Below, in pieces: positions 51,332 through 59,401 of a stretch of 64,000 bases of DNA. The first letter of the stretch is position 1, and each line of letters starts with the position of its first letter. Below the pieces are notes generated by a model. It saw only the letters and a program-made list of their open reading frames with translations. It ran no database searches and was not told the DNA's origin. Origin of the DNA: Sphingomonas aurantiaca (GTDB lineage: Bacteria > Pseudomonadota > Alphaproteobacteria > Sphingomonadales > Sphingomonadaceae); NCBI RefSeq assembly GCF_003050705.1, contig NZ_QAOG01000008.1, forward strand, positions 166,299 to 230,298, written 5' to 3'. The position numbers were made by a program, and so were the translations under genes.

Positions 51332-54300
51332 GTGAAGCGTTTTGCCACTTCGTCCGTCCTCGCATTGGCAGCCGCGAGCATCGCGCCCGCCGCCGCGCAG
51401 GACGCGACCGGCCTTCTGTTCCGCGCCTCCGCCGACACATCGCTGACCGCCGACTACGCCACAGGCGACCCCGTGCCCAATTTCCGCAGCGGCGTCGACG
51501 TCACCCCCGATGGCGCGATCGGCGGTGCCGCACGCTGGGCCGACGACGGCTATGTCGCGTGGAAGGCGCCGGGCAACATGCGCGCCGACCGCGGGACGCT
51601 CGCCTTCTTCTGGCGGGCCCGCACGCCGGTCGGCGAAGCGCCGTTCGTGATCTTCCGCGCGGGGTTCGCGGACCATTCCAGCTGGGACATGGCGTTCCTG
51701 CGGATCGACTGGAACGGCCACGGCTTCGACGCTTTCGTCACCGACGCGAACCTGTCGCGCATCCGCGTTTCCTGGACTATTCCGCAAGCCCCCGCCCCCG
51801 ACGCCTGGTCGCACATCGCCTTCGTCTGGGACGAAACGGTCGGCGTGCAACTCTACGTCGATGGCGCGCTGGTCGCCCGGAAGGATCAGAAGGCCGACCT
51901 CGACAGCGGCCTCGACCAGTTCGGTCTCGCCGGTCGCGTGATGTCCCCGCACCAGGTCCAGAGCCGCTATAATTTCATGCGCGGGTCCGACCTCGACGAG
52001 ATCCGCGTCTACGACCATATGCTAGCGGCCCCTGACGTCGCGGCGCTCGCCGACAAGCGCGAGCCTTCCCCCGCGCGGCCATCCGACCCCGCCGCCAAAC
52101 GCACCGCATGGCTCCACCGCTACGGCTGGGACAAGACCGCCCCGCCCGTTCTCGACGCTGCCGTAACCCGCGTTCGAAAGGTCGAATTCGCCGACGCGAA
52201 GGACCTCAAGCAATGGATGTGGAAAGGCGTCGACGGCATTGCCGAGACAACCTGGCCCGGCGTCTACAACCGCTCGCGCCTGCCCGGCCGCGACGACTAT
52301 TTCCAGCTGCCCGACTGGAACACCTATGTCGACGGCGGCAAGCGCTACGACCTGACGATCCCCGCCGGCGAACGCGTCAACCGCGTCGAGATCCGTGGCG
52401 CGGCCTATGGCCGGCTCGACTGGAGCGACGGGACGAGGACCATCCCGATCGCCAACCGTAGCCAAGGCATCGTTCGCAGCGTCGACCAGTTCGCGCCCCG
52501 CACCGGCGGCACGCTCAGCTTCATCAATGCGATGCAGGAACAGCCGATCCAGGAACTCTGGGCCTATGACATCGGTGCAGGCGAAGAACCCGCCGGCAGC
52601 TTCAAGCTATCCTACACCGTCGACTTGAACGCGTCCGCCGACCTGGCCGCGCTCACGCCGCTCAACGCCTATATCACCGGTCGCTTCGCCCCCGACGAGC
52701 GCAGCACCGTCGTCGCGATGCCGTCCGCCGGGCTGAAAGCCGCGGTCGGCGCAGGCAGCGGCGGCGCATCGGGCGCACCGGTTCGTCGCAAGGACGCCGC
52801 GCCGATCATCCACATCCTGATCCCCGCAAGCTTCGGCGACGCGCTCCCCGACCGGCCGCTCGCGCGCGCGTTCGATTATGGCTGGCAAAATCTCAGCGAC
52901 GGCCTCGACGGCATCGCGATCGACATCCCCGCGCTGAACGCCAAGCCCGATGGCGCCGGCCTGATCGCGCTCAATATCCGCGTAAAGGACCCGATCTGGC
53001 CGGGCCGCGACATGATCGACCTGTCCGTCTCGGTGCGGCCCAACGCGGCGCGCACGCTATGGCTGGACCTTCGCGACCGCATCCTTCCGAACGACAGCCT
53101 CTATCTGACGATCGCCAGCGCCGCCCCCGACTTCGATGCCACCGCACTCGACGGCGCCAGGATCCGCCTCGTCTTCAAACCCCGCGCTGCGGCCCTGTCC
53201 GAACACGTCGCCGACCGCATGGCGCAGGTGAAGGACAATTGGGGCTTCCTCGTCGAGGAGCACACCGCCTCCAAGCGCGCCGGGCTGTACCGGCGCCTGT
53301 TCGCGGACATGTCCGATCTGCTTCGCGTCGACCCCGACAACGCGCGTGCGCGCGCCTATTGGGCCGACATCAACTATCGCCCGGAGAACCTGCCGGCGTT
53401 CGTTCAGCCGGTCGCCCCCGCCGGCGTCCCGCTCTGGGCGTTCCGCCAGCTCGAGGACCTGAAGCGCGTCCGCCAGTTCGTCACCTGGTGGATCGACGAG
53501 CGGCAGGTCGCGTACGGCGATTTTGGCGGCGGCATCTCCGACGACACCGATCTTACCCAGCAATGGCCGGGCCTCGCGCTGATGGGGGTCGAGCCCGACA
53601 AGATCAACGCCTCGCTCCGCGCGCTGTCGGACGCGGTCTACAGGAACGGCATGATCGTGAATGGCCTCGGCTATGTCACCGCGGACGAACTCCATGCCTA
53701 TGAGGAAGGGCTGAACAGCAACGCCGAGCGCCTGTATCTCAACTGGGGCGAGCCGAAGGCGGTCGAACGCCTGATGGACACCACGCGCGCACTCCAGAGC
53801 GTCATCCTCAAGAATCCCGCCGGCCACATGCACTTCGCCAGCAACTGGTATGGCGGCCGCAAAATGTACCGCGAGGGCGCGTGGGAATGGCAGAAGCCCT
53901 ATGCCTTCACGGTCCTGCACGGCCCGATGCTGGTCGGCCTCTACAACGCCAATCCGTTCGCCAGAGGCCTGGTCACCGGCGTGATCGACGGCTGGATGGC
54001 GCACGGCAAACAGGGTCCGGACGGAAGCTGGCGCTATCCCAACGAGATCAACTGGCGCACCGATGCCGAACGAGTCGGCGACGGCGGGGGTATTTCGACG
54101 TCGTTGCAGGCGACCTGGGCCGCGTGGCGCTATACCGGCGATGCGAAATATCTTCGCCCGATCGACGCGCGGTTGGCCAAGGCTGGACCCGGCGCGCTCG
54201 CCGAGTTCAACGAAAACGCGTTCGACGCGCTCCCCGGCGGCGCGGCGGCGCGCGCGACACTGGCAGCGGGCAAATCCGAAGATCCGTTCGCGCGCTATAC

Positions 54301-55129
54301 CGCCTGGGTCGCGACCGGTGACACAGCTCCCTTGGCAGCCCTCCATGCCGATGCGATCGCGGACAAGTCGCAGCACATGGACATGTACACCGATGGGCAT
54401 TGGTGGAGCGACCGCGTCGACCAGCCAAGCGAGATCCTGCAACGCGAACGCCTCGGCGGCATCGCGCTGCGCCGTAATCAGAGCTGGCCCGGCAACACGG
54501 TCAGCTGGCGCTTCGCCGAGCCGGGCGCCGCCGAGCGCGTCGCGATCCTGCTGCCGGGCGCGACGCCGACCAGGTTCCGCGTAATCGCCTACAACACGAC
54601 CGACCATGCGCAGCGCGCGACGATGTCGACCTGGACCGTCACCGCAGGCCGCTGGTCGATGCAGGCGTCGAGCAGCACCGACGGCGGCAAGACGCTGACG
54701 CCGATCGGCCACGCGCAGGCCATGACGCTCGAACGCAGCGCCGGCACCGACGTGACGTTCGCCCCCGGAACGACGGTGTTCGATTTCACGCTGGTACAGC
54801 CGGGATCCCCCGTGGAGGAGCGCGCAGACCTCGGCATCGGCACCGACGACGTGGTCGCGAAGGGGCGCAACGTGATGGTCACCGTCCACAGCCTCGGCGC
54901 GAAGGCTGTCCAAGGCGGGCGGGCGGATCTGATCGACGCGGCGGGACACGTCGTCGCGACCGCACGCATTCCGCCGCTATCCGCCCCGCTCGATCTTCGG
55001 CCGAAAACGGCGGTCGTCAACCTGGTACGCCCGGCGCGCATCGATCGCGCTACGTTGGCCGTGCGCGTCACACTCGCGGGTGACGAGCCCGAGATCACCC
55101 AGGCCAACAACCGAGTCCCGCTACCGTGA
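51332..55129 (+). CDS. 1265-residue secreted protein, probable polysaccharide-active enzyme of unknown family
   Basis: Translation most likely starts at the GTG at 51332, after AAGGAGAG; this gives a clean signal peptide (MKRFATSSVLALAAASIAPA, cut near AAAQ). Residues about 25-235 look like a LamG/concanavalin-type lectin fold (GTLAFFWRARTPVGEAPFVI, WSHIAFVWDETVGVQLYVDG). A beta-rich middle follows. Residues about 640-1060 look like an alpha/alpha toroid (WWIDERQVAYGDFGGGISDD, RMYREGAWEWQKPYAF-type helices, WPGLALMG), the fold of many lyases and hydrolases. The end (about 1150-1265) resembles a CARDB domain, with GDEPEITQANNRV. It follows exuT in the uronate locus, so a lyase or hydrolase on an acidic plant polysaccharide is likely. 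I cannot place it in a named CAZy family. Confidence 0.8.
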   Translation: MKRFATSSVLALAAASIAPAAAQDATGLLFRASADTSLTADYATGDPVPNFRSGVDVTPDGAIGGAARWADDGYVAWKAPGNMRADRGTLAFFWRARTPVGEAPFVIFRAGFADHSSWDMAFLRIDWNGHGFDAFVTDANLSRIRVSWTIPQAPAPDAWSHIAFVWDETVGVQLYVDGALVARKDQKADLDSGLDQFGLAGRVMSPHQVQSRYNFMRGSDLDEIRVYDHMLAAPDVAALADKREPSPARPSDPAAKRTAWLHRYGWDKTAPPVLDAAVTRVRKVEFADAKDLKQWMWKGVDGIAETTWPGVYNRSRLPGRDDYFQLPDWNTYVDGGKRYDLTIPAGERVNRVEIRGAAYGRLDWSDGTRTIPIANRSQGIVRSVDQFAPRTGGTLSFINAMQEQPIQELWAYDIGAGEEPAGSFKLSYTVDLNASADLAALTPLNAYITGRFAPDERSTVVAMPSAGLKAAVGAGSGGASGAPVRRKDAAPIIHILIPASFGDALPDRPLARAFDYGWQNLSDGLDGIAIDIPALNAKPDGAGLIALNIRVKDPIWPGRDMIDLSVSVRPNAARTLWLDLRDRILPNDSLYLTIASAAPDFDATALDGARIRLVFKPRAAALSEHVADRMAQVKDNWGFLVEEHTASKRAGLYRRLFADMSDLLRVDPDNARARAYWADINYRPENLPAFVQPVAPAGVPLWAFRQLEDLKRVRQFVTWWIDERQVAYGDFGGGISDDTDLTQQWPGLALMGVEPDKINASLRALSDAVYRNGMIVNGLGYVTADELHAYEEGLNSNAERLYLNWGEPKAVERLMDTTRALQSVILKNPAGHMHFASNWYGGRKMYREGAWEWQKPYAFTVLHGPMLVGLYNANPFARGLVTGVIDGWMAHGKQGPDGSWRYPNEINWRTDAERVGDGGGISTSLQATWAAWRYTGDAKYLRPIDARLAKAGPGALAEFNENAFDALPGGAAARATLAAGKSEDPFARYTAWVATGDTAPLAALHADAIADKSQHMDMYTDGHWWSDRVDQPSEILQRERLGGIALRRNQSWPGNTVSWRFAEPGAAERVAILLPGATPTRFRVIAYNTTDHAQRATMSTWTVTAGRWSMQASSSTDGGKTLTPIGHAQAMTLERSAGTDVTFAPGTTVFDFTLVQPGSPVEERADLGIGTDDVVAKGRNVMVTVHSLGAKAVQGGRADLIDAAGHVVATARIPPLSAPLDLRPKTAVVNLVRPARIDRATLAVRVTLAGDEPEITQANNRVPLP

Positions 55130-56586
55130 CGTCGATGACCCCGAACCGCCGAAGCGTGCTGGGCGGCCTGGCGTCCTCGATCATCCTGCCCGTGAGCGCA
55201 GGCGCGCAGTCCAGTGCGTCCCTGCGCGAGGCGCTCGACGCGGCCGGCGCAACCGACCCGGACGACGCGCTACGCCTGCTCGCTCGCTTCGACGCGGGCG
55301 CGCTGAAACCGGGTGACCGCCTGGACCTGATTACCGCCCGCAGCGGTCTATCGATCGACGCCGCCATCGCGCGATCGCGGTTCGGCCGGACCGGACGCAG
55401 CCTCTACCGGGTCACCCCGACGACCGGAGCCTGGAAAGCGCAACGCCCCGATCCGGCAAAGATCGACGCGGACACCGCGGCCGTTCTGGCGGACGCGGAA
55501 ACCGGCATAATTCTCCCGCGCCTCTCGCTCGATCGGACGGTCGCCGCGCTCCGCGCCGCGGCTGCACATCCCGCTATCGACCGACAGATCGCGGTGCTGG
55601 AAAGCCTGCGCGACACCGCCCCCTCCGCACCCGGGGTGGGGAGGTTCCGCGGGGGAACGGACTGGTACGCGCTTCAACTCGAGCGCTCGCTCGGATCGAT
55701 GACGCCTGCTTGTGCCGAACGTCGACTCTACGCCGAACTGAGCCGCCTCCAGGCACGGGCCGCCGATCTGTTCGACAGCGTCGGCGCGCCAAAGGCATCG
55801 ATCGGTGATCGCTACGCCAGACTGTGGCGCGACGAGCGCTTTCTCTATCCCGACACCGATGATGGGCGCGCGCGCGCGGTCGCCGACATGAACCGCATGC
55901 TCGGCACTGCGCGCGCGCATATCCGGTCTGCGTTCGGCGAAGTTCCGCCATGGTCCGTCGCCGCCGGCGCCCGCGCGCTGACGACGCAGGAGATGGCCGC
56001 GGGCCGCGGCGGCTATCGTGACGTTCCGACGCCGACCCGCCCTGGCACCTATGTCGTCGACCTCAAGGAAATCCGCCGCCGCCCCCGCTGGACCTTGCCC
56101 AGCGTCGTGGCGCACGAACTCCTCCCCGGGCATATGATCCAGCTCGGGCTCGAGGGGGCCAGGCCGCCCCACCCGCTCCGGGTCGACTACGCCGCCGCGT
56201 TCGTCGAAGGATGGGGAATCTACGCCGAGCAACTGGCGGACCGGGCTGGTGCCTATGCCGACGCCCATGACGCGCTCGGCCATGTCCATTGGCTCCTCTT
56301 CCGCGTCGCCCGCGCGCTCGTCGATCTCGGCATTCATCTACACGGCTGGTCGATCGAACGCGCCCGCGAGCGGCTGATCGAATGGCAGGGCGAACCCGCC
56401 TACTTCGCCCCCTTCGACGTCGAACTCGCGCGCATCCCGCTCGAACCCACCGCACGCGTCGCCGAAGCCATGGCGTGGCTGACAATGGCGGATCACGGTC
56501 GAAACAGACCGCCGATCGCCTATGCCAGGGCACTACTGTTCGAGGGACGCAAGCGAACGACGATGAACAGCGGGTTCATCACGTGA
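55126..56586 (+). CDS. secreted DUF885-family protein (metallopeptidase-like)
   Basis: A 486-residue exported protein (NRRSVLGGLASSIILPVSAGA is a Tat-like signal). The DUF885 motif HELLPGHMIQLGLE near residue 330 has the HExxxGH metal-binding pattern, and FVEGWGIYAEQLAD near residue 365 carries the third acidic ligand. These proteins are related to gluzincin-type peptidases and are usually about 600 residues, so this one is on the short side. A GTG at 55126 overlaps the stop of the preceding gene; an ATG at 55135 is the alternative. Its link to polysaccharide use rests only on position. Confidence 0.75.
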   Translation: MTSMTPNRRSVLGGLASSIILPVSAGAQSSASLREALDAAGATDPDDALRLLARFDAGALKPGDRLDLITARSGLSIDAAIARSRFGRTGRSLYRVTPTTGAWKAQRPDPAKIDADTAAVLADAETGIILPRLSLDRTVAALRAAAAHPAIDRQIAVLESLRDTAPSAPGVGRFRGGTDWYALQLERSLGSMTPACAERRLYAELSRLQARAADLFDSVGAPKASIGDRYARLWRDERFLYPDTDDGRARAVADMNRMLGTARAHIRSAFGEVPPWSVAAGARALTTQEMAAGRGGYRDVPTPTRPGTYVVDLKEIRRRPRWTLPSVVAHELLPGHMIQLGLEGARPPHPLRVDYAAAFVEGWGIYAEQLADRAGAYADAHDALGHVHWLLFRVARALVDLGIHLHGWSIERARERLIEWQGEPAYFAPFDVELARIPLEPTARVAEAMAWLTMADHGRNRPPIAYARALLFEGRKRTTMNSGFIT

Positions 56587-56613
56587 CAGCGCAGCACCCG
56601 TTTCCCCGCTAGC

Positions 56614-56970
56614 TTGCGGGTTGTCGACACGTCGATGCCCGACGGATCCCCTATGCAGATGTACCGCGGTGCAAGATTCGGAGCCCTGATCGAGGATCAC
56701 GGCAACGGCCAGATCATCAGCAGCGAATATCTCGCGACCTCGATCAGTTCGGGCGCGGACGGAGTCGGCGAGAACGACGACTACACACGGTCGTCGCGCG
56801 CCGAGAACTCGAACCTTAGGGCGCTGACGGACTTCCGTGGCTATGTTCTCTGTGACGTCGGCCGCGACCACCTGAGGGTGCTGGACACGATCGCTACGCG
56901 GAACGGGACGCTGTCGACTGACGACAGCTTCGTCACCAAGCGCGGCAAGCCCGGCTTGCAGCGGGCGTGA
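56614..56970 (+). pseudogene. remnant of a PhoD-like alkaline phosphatase
   Basis: A 118-residue frame whose parts match separate pieces of PhoD-type phosphatases. MQMYRGARFGALIED recalls the MYRxxRWGxLA block, IISSEYLATSISSGADGVGE recalls the SEFVGTSITSGGDG block, and the end (RGYVLCDVGRDHLRVLD, TDDSFVTKRGKPGLQ) matches the C-terminal RGYVRCEVTPExW and FVVExGxPGLQ region. The N-terminal half with the metal-binding residues and the stretch between the first two blocks are absent, so it is a decayed fragment rather than a working enzyme. Confidence 0.6.
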
Positions 56971-56994
56971 TGACGTCGCGGCGAACCCGGACGT

Positions 56995-57942
56995 TTACCG
57001 TCCCGCGACGACGATCTTCGGAAGTGTCGTGATCGGTTCGACCGTGATCGCCCGGAACCACGTCTCCGCGCCTTCGGATTGCAGCTGAATCTGGCCATGC
57101 GTCAGCGGCCGCCGGGTGCCGTCGGGCGCGATCGTCGCCAGGTCGTGTACTTCGGCGACCGGTACGCCGTTGACGACATGCACTGCGCGATCGCCGACGA
57201 CATACAGGTCGAGCGTGTTCCACGCGCCGATCGGACGCTCGGCATCGGTCGCGGCCTCGACGTTCCAGGTCGGGGTGCCGTTGACGATGTCGATCTCGCG
57301 GCCTCCGGCGCGGAAGCGAAGATGCGGTTCGACCAACGCGGGATCGAACGTCACGCCGGTGCGCCCACGCAGCTTGCCGCCCACCGCGACGATCATGCCG
57401 GTCGATCCGGTCATGATCTCGAACTCGACCGATGGACGCCATGTGCCGAAGACTGCGCCGGCGGTGCCGTGGGTATGATAGAGCAGCCCGTTGTTGCGCG
57501 GCAGCGTCGCGCGGGGCGCCCAGGTCTTCGCCCCCCATTTGAACTGCAGCCGCAGGTGATAGTCGCCAAGGTCGGCCGTGTGGACGAGGCTGCCCCAGGT
57601 CTTGCCCTTCACCCAGATCGCAGGCGCACCTTCGACGGAGCGCACGGCGAAGTCGCCGCTGGTATTCCGGCTGGTACCGATCGGCGGCACACCCGGGTTC
57701 GGCTGGTAGGTGATCGAGGGATCGGCATAGCCCAGCCAAGGCGTCCAGCCCTTCAGGCTGCGCCCGTCGAACAACGCGGTCGGCTTGCTGGTCGGCACGG
57801 GTATGTCCGTCAGCGTCAGCCGCTGGGCGGCCCTTGCCGGTTCGCCCGCCATGGCGCGTGCCCGGTCCTTCGACGTTTGCGCGGTCGCGGGGGCAGACAG
57901 CACCATGAGTGCCACCAATGCTCGATCAAACCACATAAACAT
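56995..57942 (-). CDS. secreted DUF1080 (3-keto-disaccharide hydrolase-like) protein
   Basis: A 315-residue exported protein with a signal peptide (VALMVLSAPATAQ). The DUF1080 beta-sandwich begins at FDGRSLKGWTPWLG near residue 58 and includes GDYHLRLQFKWG near residue 125, NNGLLYHTHG near residue 150 and PSVEFEIMTGSTG near residue 170, ending in GQIQLQSEGAETWFRAITVEP. Members hydrolyse 3-keto-glycosides or act as lectins. The start overlaps the end of the LprI-like gene by 17 bases, so the two are probably cotranscribed. The usual glycoside 3-dehydrogenase partner is not beside it. Confidence 0.82.
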   Translation of the reverse strand: MFMWFDRALVALMVLSAPATAQTSKDRARAMAGEPARAAQRLTLTDIPVPTSKPTALFDGRSLKGWTPWLGYADPSITYQPNPGVPPIGTSRNTSGDFAVRSVEGAPAIWVKGKTWGSLVHTADLGDYHLRLQFKWGAKTWAPRATLPRNNGLLYHTHGTAGAVFGTWRPSVEFEIMTGSTGMIVAVGGKLRGRTGVTFDPALVEPHLRFRAGGREIDIVNGTPTWNVEAATDAERPIGAWNTLDLYVVGDRAVHVVNGVPVAEVHDLATIAPDGTRRPLTHGQIQLQSEGAETWFRAITVEPITTLPKIVVAGR

Positions 57943-58495
57943 TCGTCCTCAACCATCGGGCGACCAGCGATCGTTGGCGCAAGGTGATCCAATTCAGGCG
58001 GTCATTTGTCATGTTCATGAGGCACACGAACGACCCCAACATCACGTAACTGACCCCGTCCGCGACGTTGCATTCCCTGTTTCGCTCGACAACCCAACGC
58101 CGTTCAGACGCGATGATAGTCTGACGTCGGTTCGCGGCAAGTGACCGCAGAAGAAGCTTGTAGGACGCGTTAAGGCTCGAATTCATCTTCGAAAGCTGTT
58201 CTCTGAGGCAGTGACTGTCGACGTAACCGTAGGGAAGTCCGTAGATGTCTTCGATCCAGAAGCGGCCATTGAGCACGTATGATTCCAGCGCCGGCTGGGA
58301 CCAGCAACGCCCCTTCAGATCATCTGACGCCACGCCCTTGGGAAGAGTGACATCAAATTTCTGATTCCAGTGGCGTTGAAGATTGGGATTGTGGTCAGCT
58401 TGGATAGGCCCGCTCTGTGCCATCGCGCTGGTGGCCAACAGACAGAAACCTGCGCGCGCGGCCCAATGTACAACGCGATGGACAGTCGCCTTCAT
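57926..58495 (-). CDS. secreted protein with LprI-like C-terminal domain
   Basis: About 189 residues from the ATG at 58495, with a signal peptide (WAARAGFCLLATSAMAQ). Residues about 100-180 resemble the lysozyme-inhibitor LprI-N domain: an early Cys in DSHCLREQL, LNASYKLLLRSLAANRRQTI, RRWVVERNRECN and FVCLMNMTNDRLNWI, with four conserved-looking cysteines and the W-x6-C spacing. LprI-like domains occur in many small periplasmic proteins and lysozyme inhibition is proven for few. The ribosome-binding site is weak. It overlaps the DUF1080 gene. Confidence 0.62.
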   Translation of the reverse strand: MKATVHRVVHWAARAGFCLLATSAMAQSGPIQADHNPNLQRHWNQKFDVTLPKGVASDDLKGRCWSQPALESYVLNGRFWIEDIYGLPYGYVDSHCLREQLSKMNSSLNASYKLLLRSLAANRRQTIIASERRWVVERNRECNVADGVSYVMLGSFVCLMNMTNDRLNWITLRQRSLVARWLRTNVYVV

Positions 58496-58600
58496 CGATC
58501 GGTGCCTTCTTGTTTTCCGCGGCAGCGCAGGATCTCGTCGGCTGCCGCAACTCACGCGCGGTCGCGAAATCCATGTCGGCACGCCAGCATTGCCTATGCG

Positions 58601-59128
58601 CTAATTCTGCCGCCTGGCCTTTACACCGGGCTGCCCGCCGACGCTCAATCGAAAGCTGCCGAGCGCGGCGCGCTTTATGATGACTGTGTCGTTCGCCCGC
58701 GGCCGCCGCGCGATGATATAATCGTCGGTCTGCGTCCACCGTGCGCCGTCTGCGAGGACGAAGCTCCACCGCCCGGCGTCATCCACCGACGCACTGGTGA
58801 GCGTCGTTTCGATCTGCGGCAGAGCGTTGCCATTGCCGAACAGGCCCGCATCGGGAAGCGAGACGCCGAACAGGCTGCGACGCGTTTCGCGCACCTGTTG
58901 CTGATCGATGACGACAACGACCTTGTTGGTCTCTGCTTCATCGAGTGCGGCTACCGATCGATCGAAACAGGCGAGGCGGGCAGCAGCCTCCGCTACGGCG
59001 CGGCACTGCGTTACCGCGCGCAATACAGGCGGACGTTCGCTATCGCGCGGTTTGGCCGCGGTGGTCGTCGCTGCAATCGCCGCGACCCCGATCAAGCCGG
59101 TGATTGTCGACGTCATCGTGACCCGCAT
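58601..59128 (-). CDS. small secreted protein of unknown function
   Basis: About 175 residues from the ATG at 59128, with an N-terminal signal (STITGLIGVAAIAATTTAA). A CRAVAEAAARLACFDRSVAALDEAE block near residue 43, shown here in pieces (CRAVAEAAARLACFDR, VAALDEAET), matches a pattern seen in many sphingomonad periplasmic proteins (two cysteines about ten residues apart with a following Asp). The C-terminal half is beta-rich (GRWSFVLADGARWTQTDDY). I do not recognise a function. It is divergent from the second TonB-dependent receptor. Confidence 0.55.
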   Translation of the reverse strand: MRVTMTSTITGLIGVAAIAATTTAAKPRDSERPPVLRAVTQCRAVAEAAARLACFDRSVAALDEAETNKVVVVIDQQQVRETRRSLFGVSLPDAGLFGNGNALPQIETTLTSASVDDAGRWSFVLADGARWTQTDDYIIARRPRANDTVIIKRAALGSFRLSVGGQPGVKARRQN

Positions 59129-59401
59129 GTCGCCCCCTGGTTTTACGGTGAGGCCGATCGATAGGCCGACATGCCGAATGCCGCAATCGGCGCCTGGCGC
59201 CGTCCGGTGCTGCATCACGTCAGCAATGTTGCCATTAAGCAACAACACCGTCGCAATGCGATGAACTGGGACCAATTTGTAACTTTGTTTTGGACAAGCC
59301 GGGCTCGCCTTGTAAAAATCGACGCCATCGGGGCTTTTCGACCCCCAAATGATCGCGTGACGCGAGAATTCGCCGATACCGAAAAGGGACCAATTAAGAC
59401 T

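Noticed and set aside
53057..54949. Long open frame antisense to the 1265-residue protein gene
   Set aside because: The sense strand has signal peptide, domains and ribosome-binding site; this frame has none.
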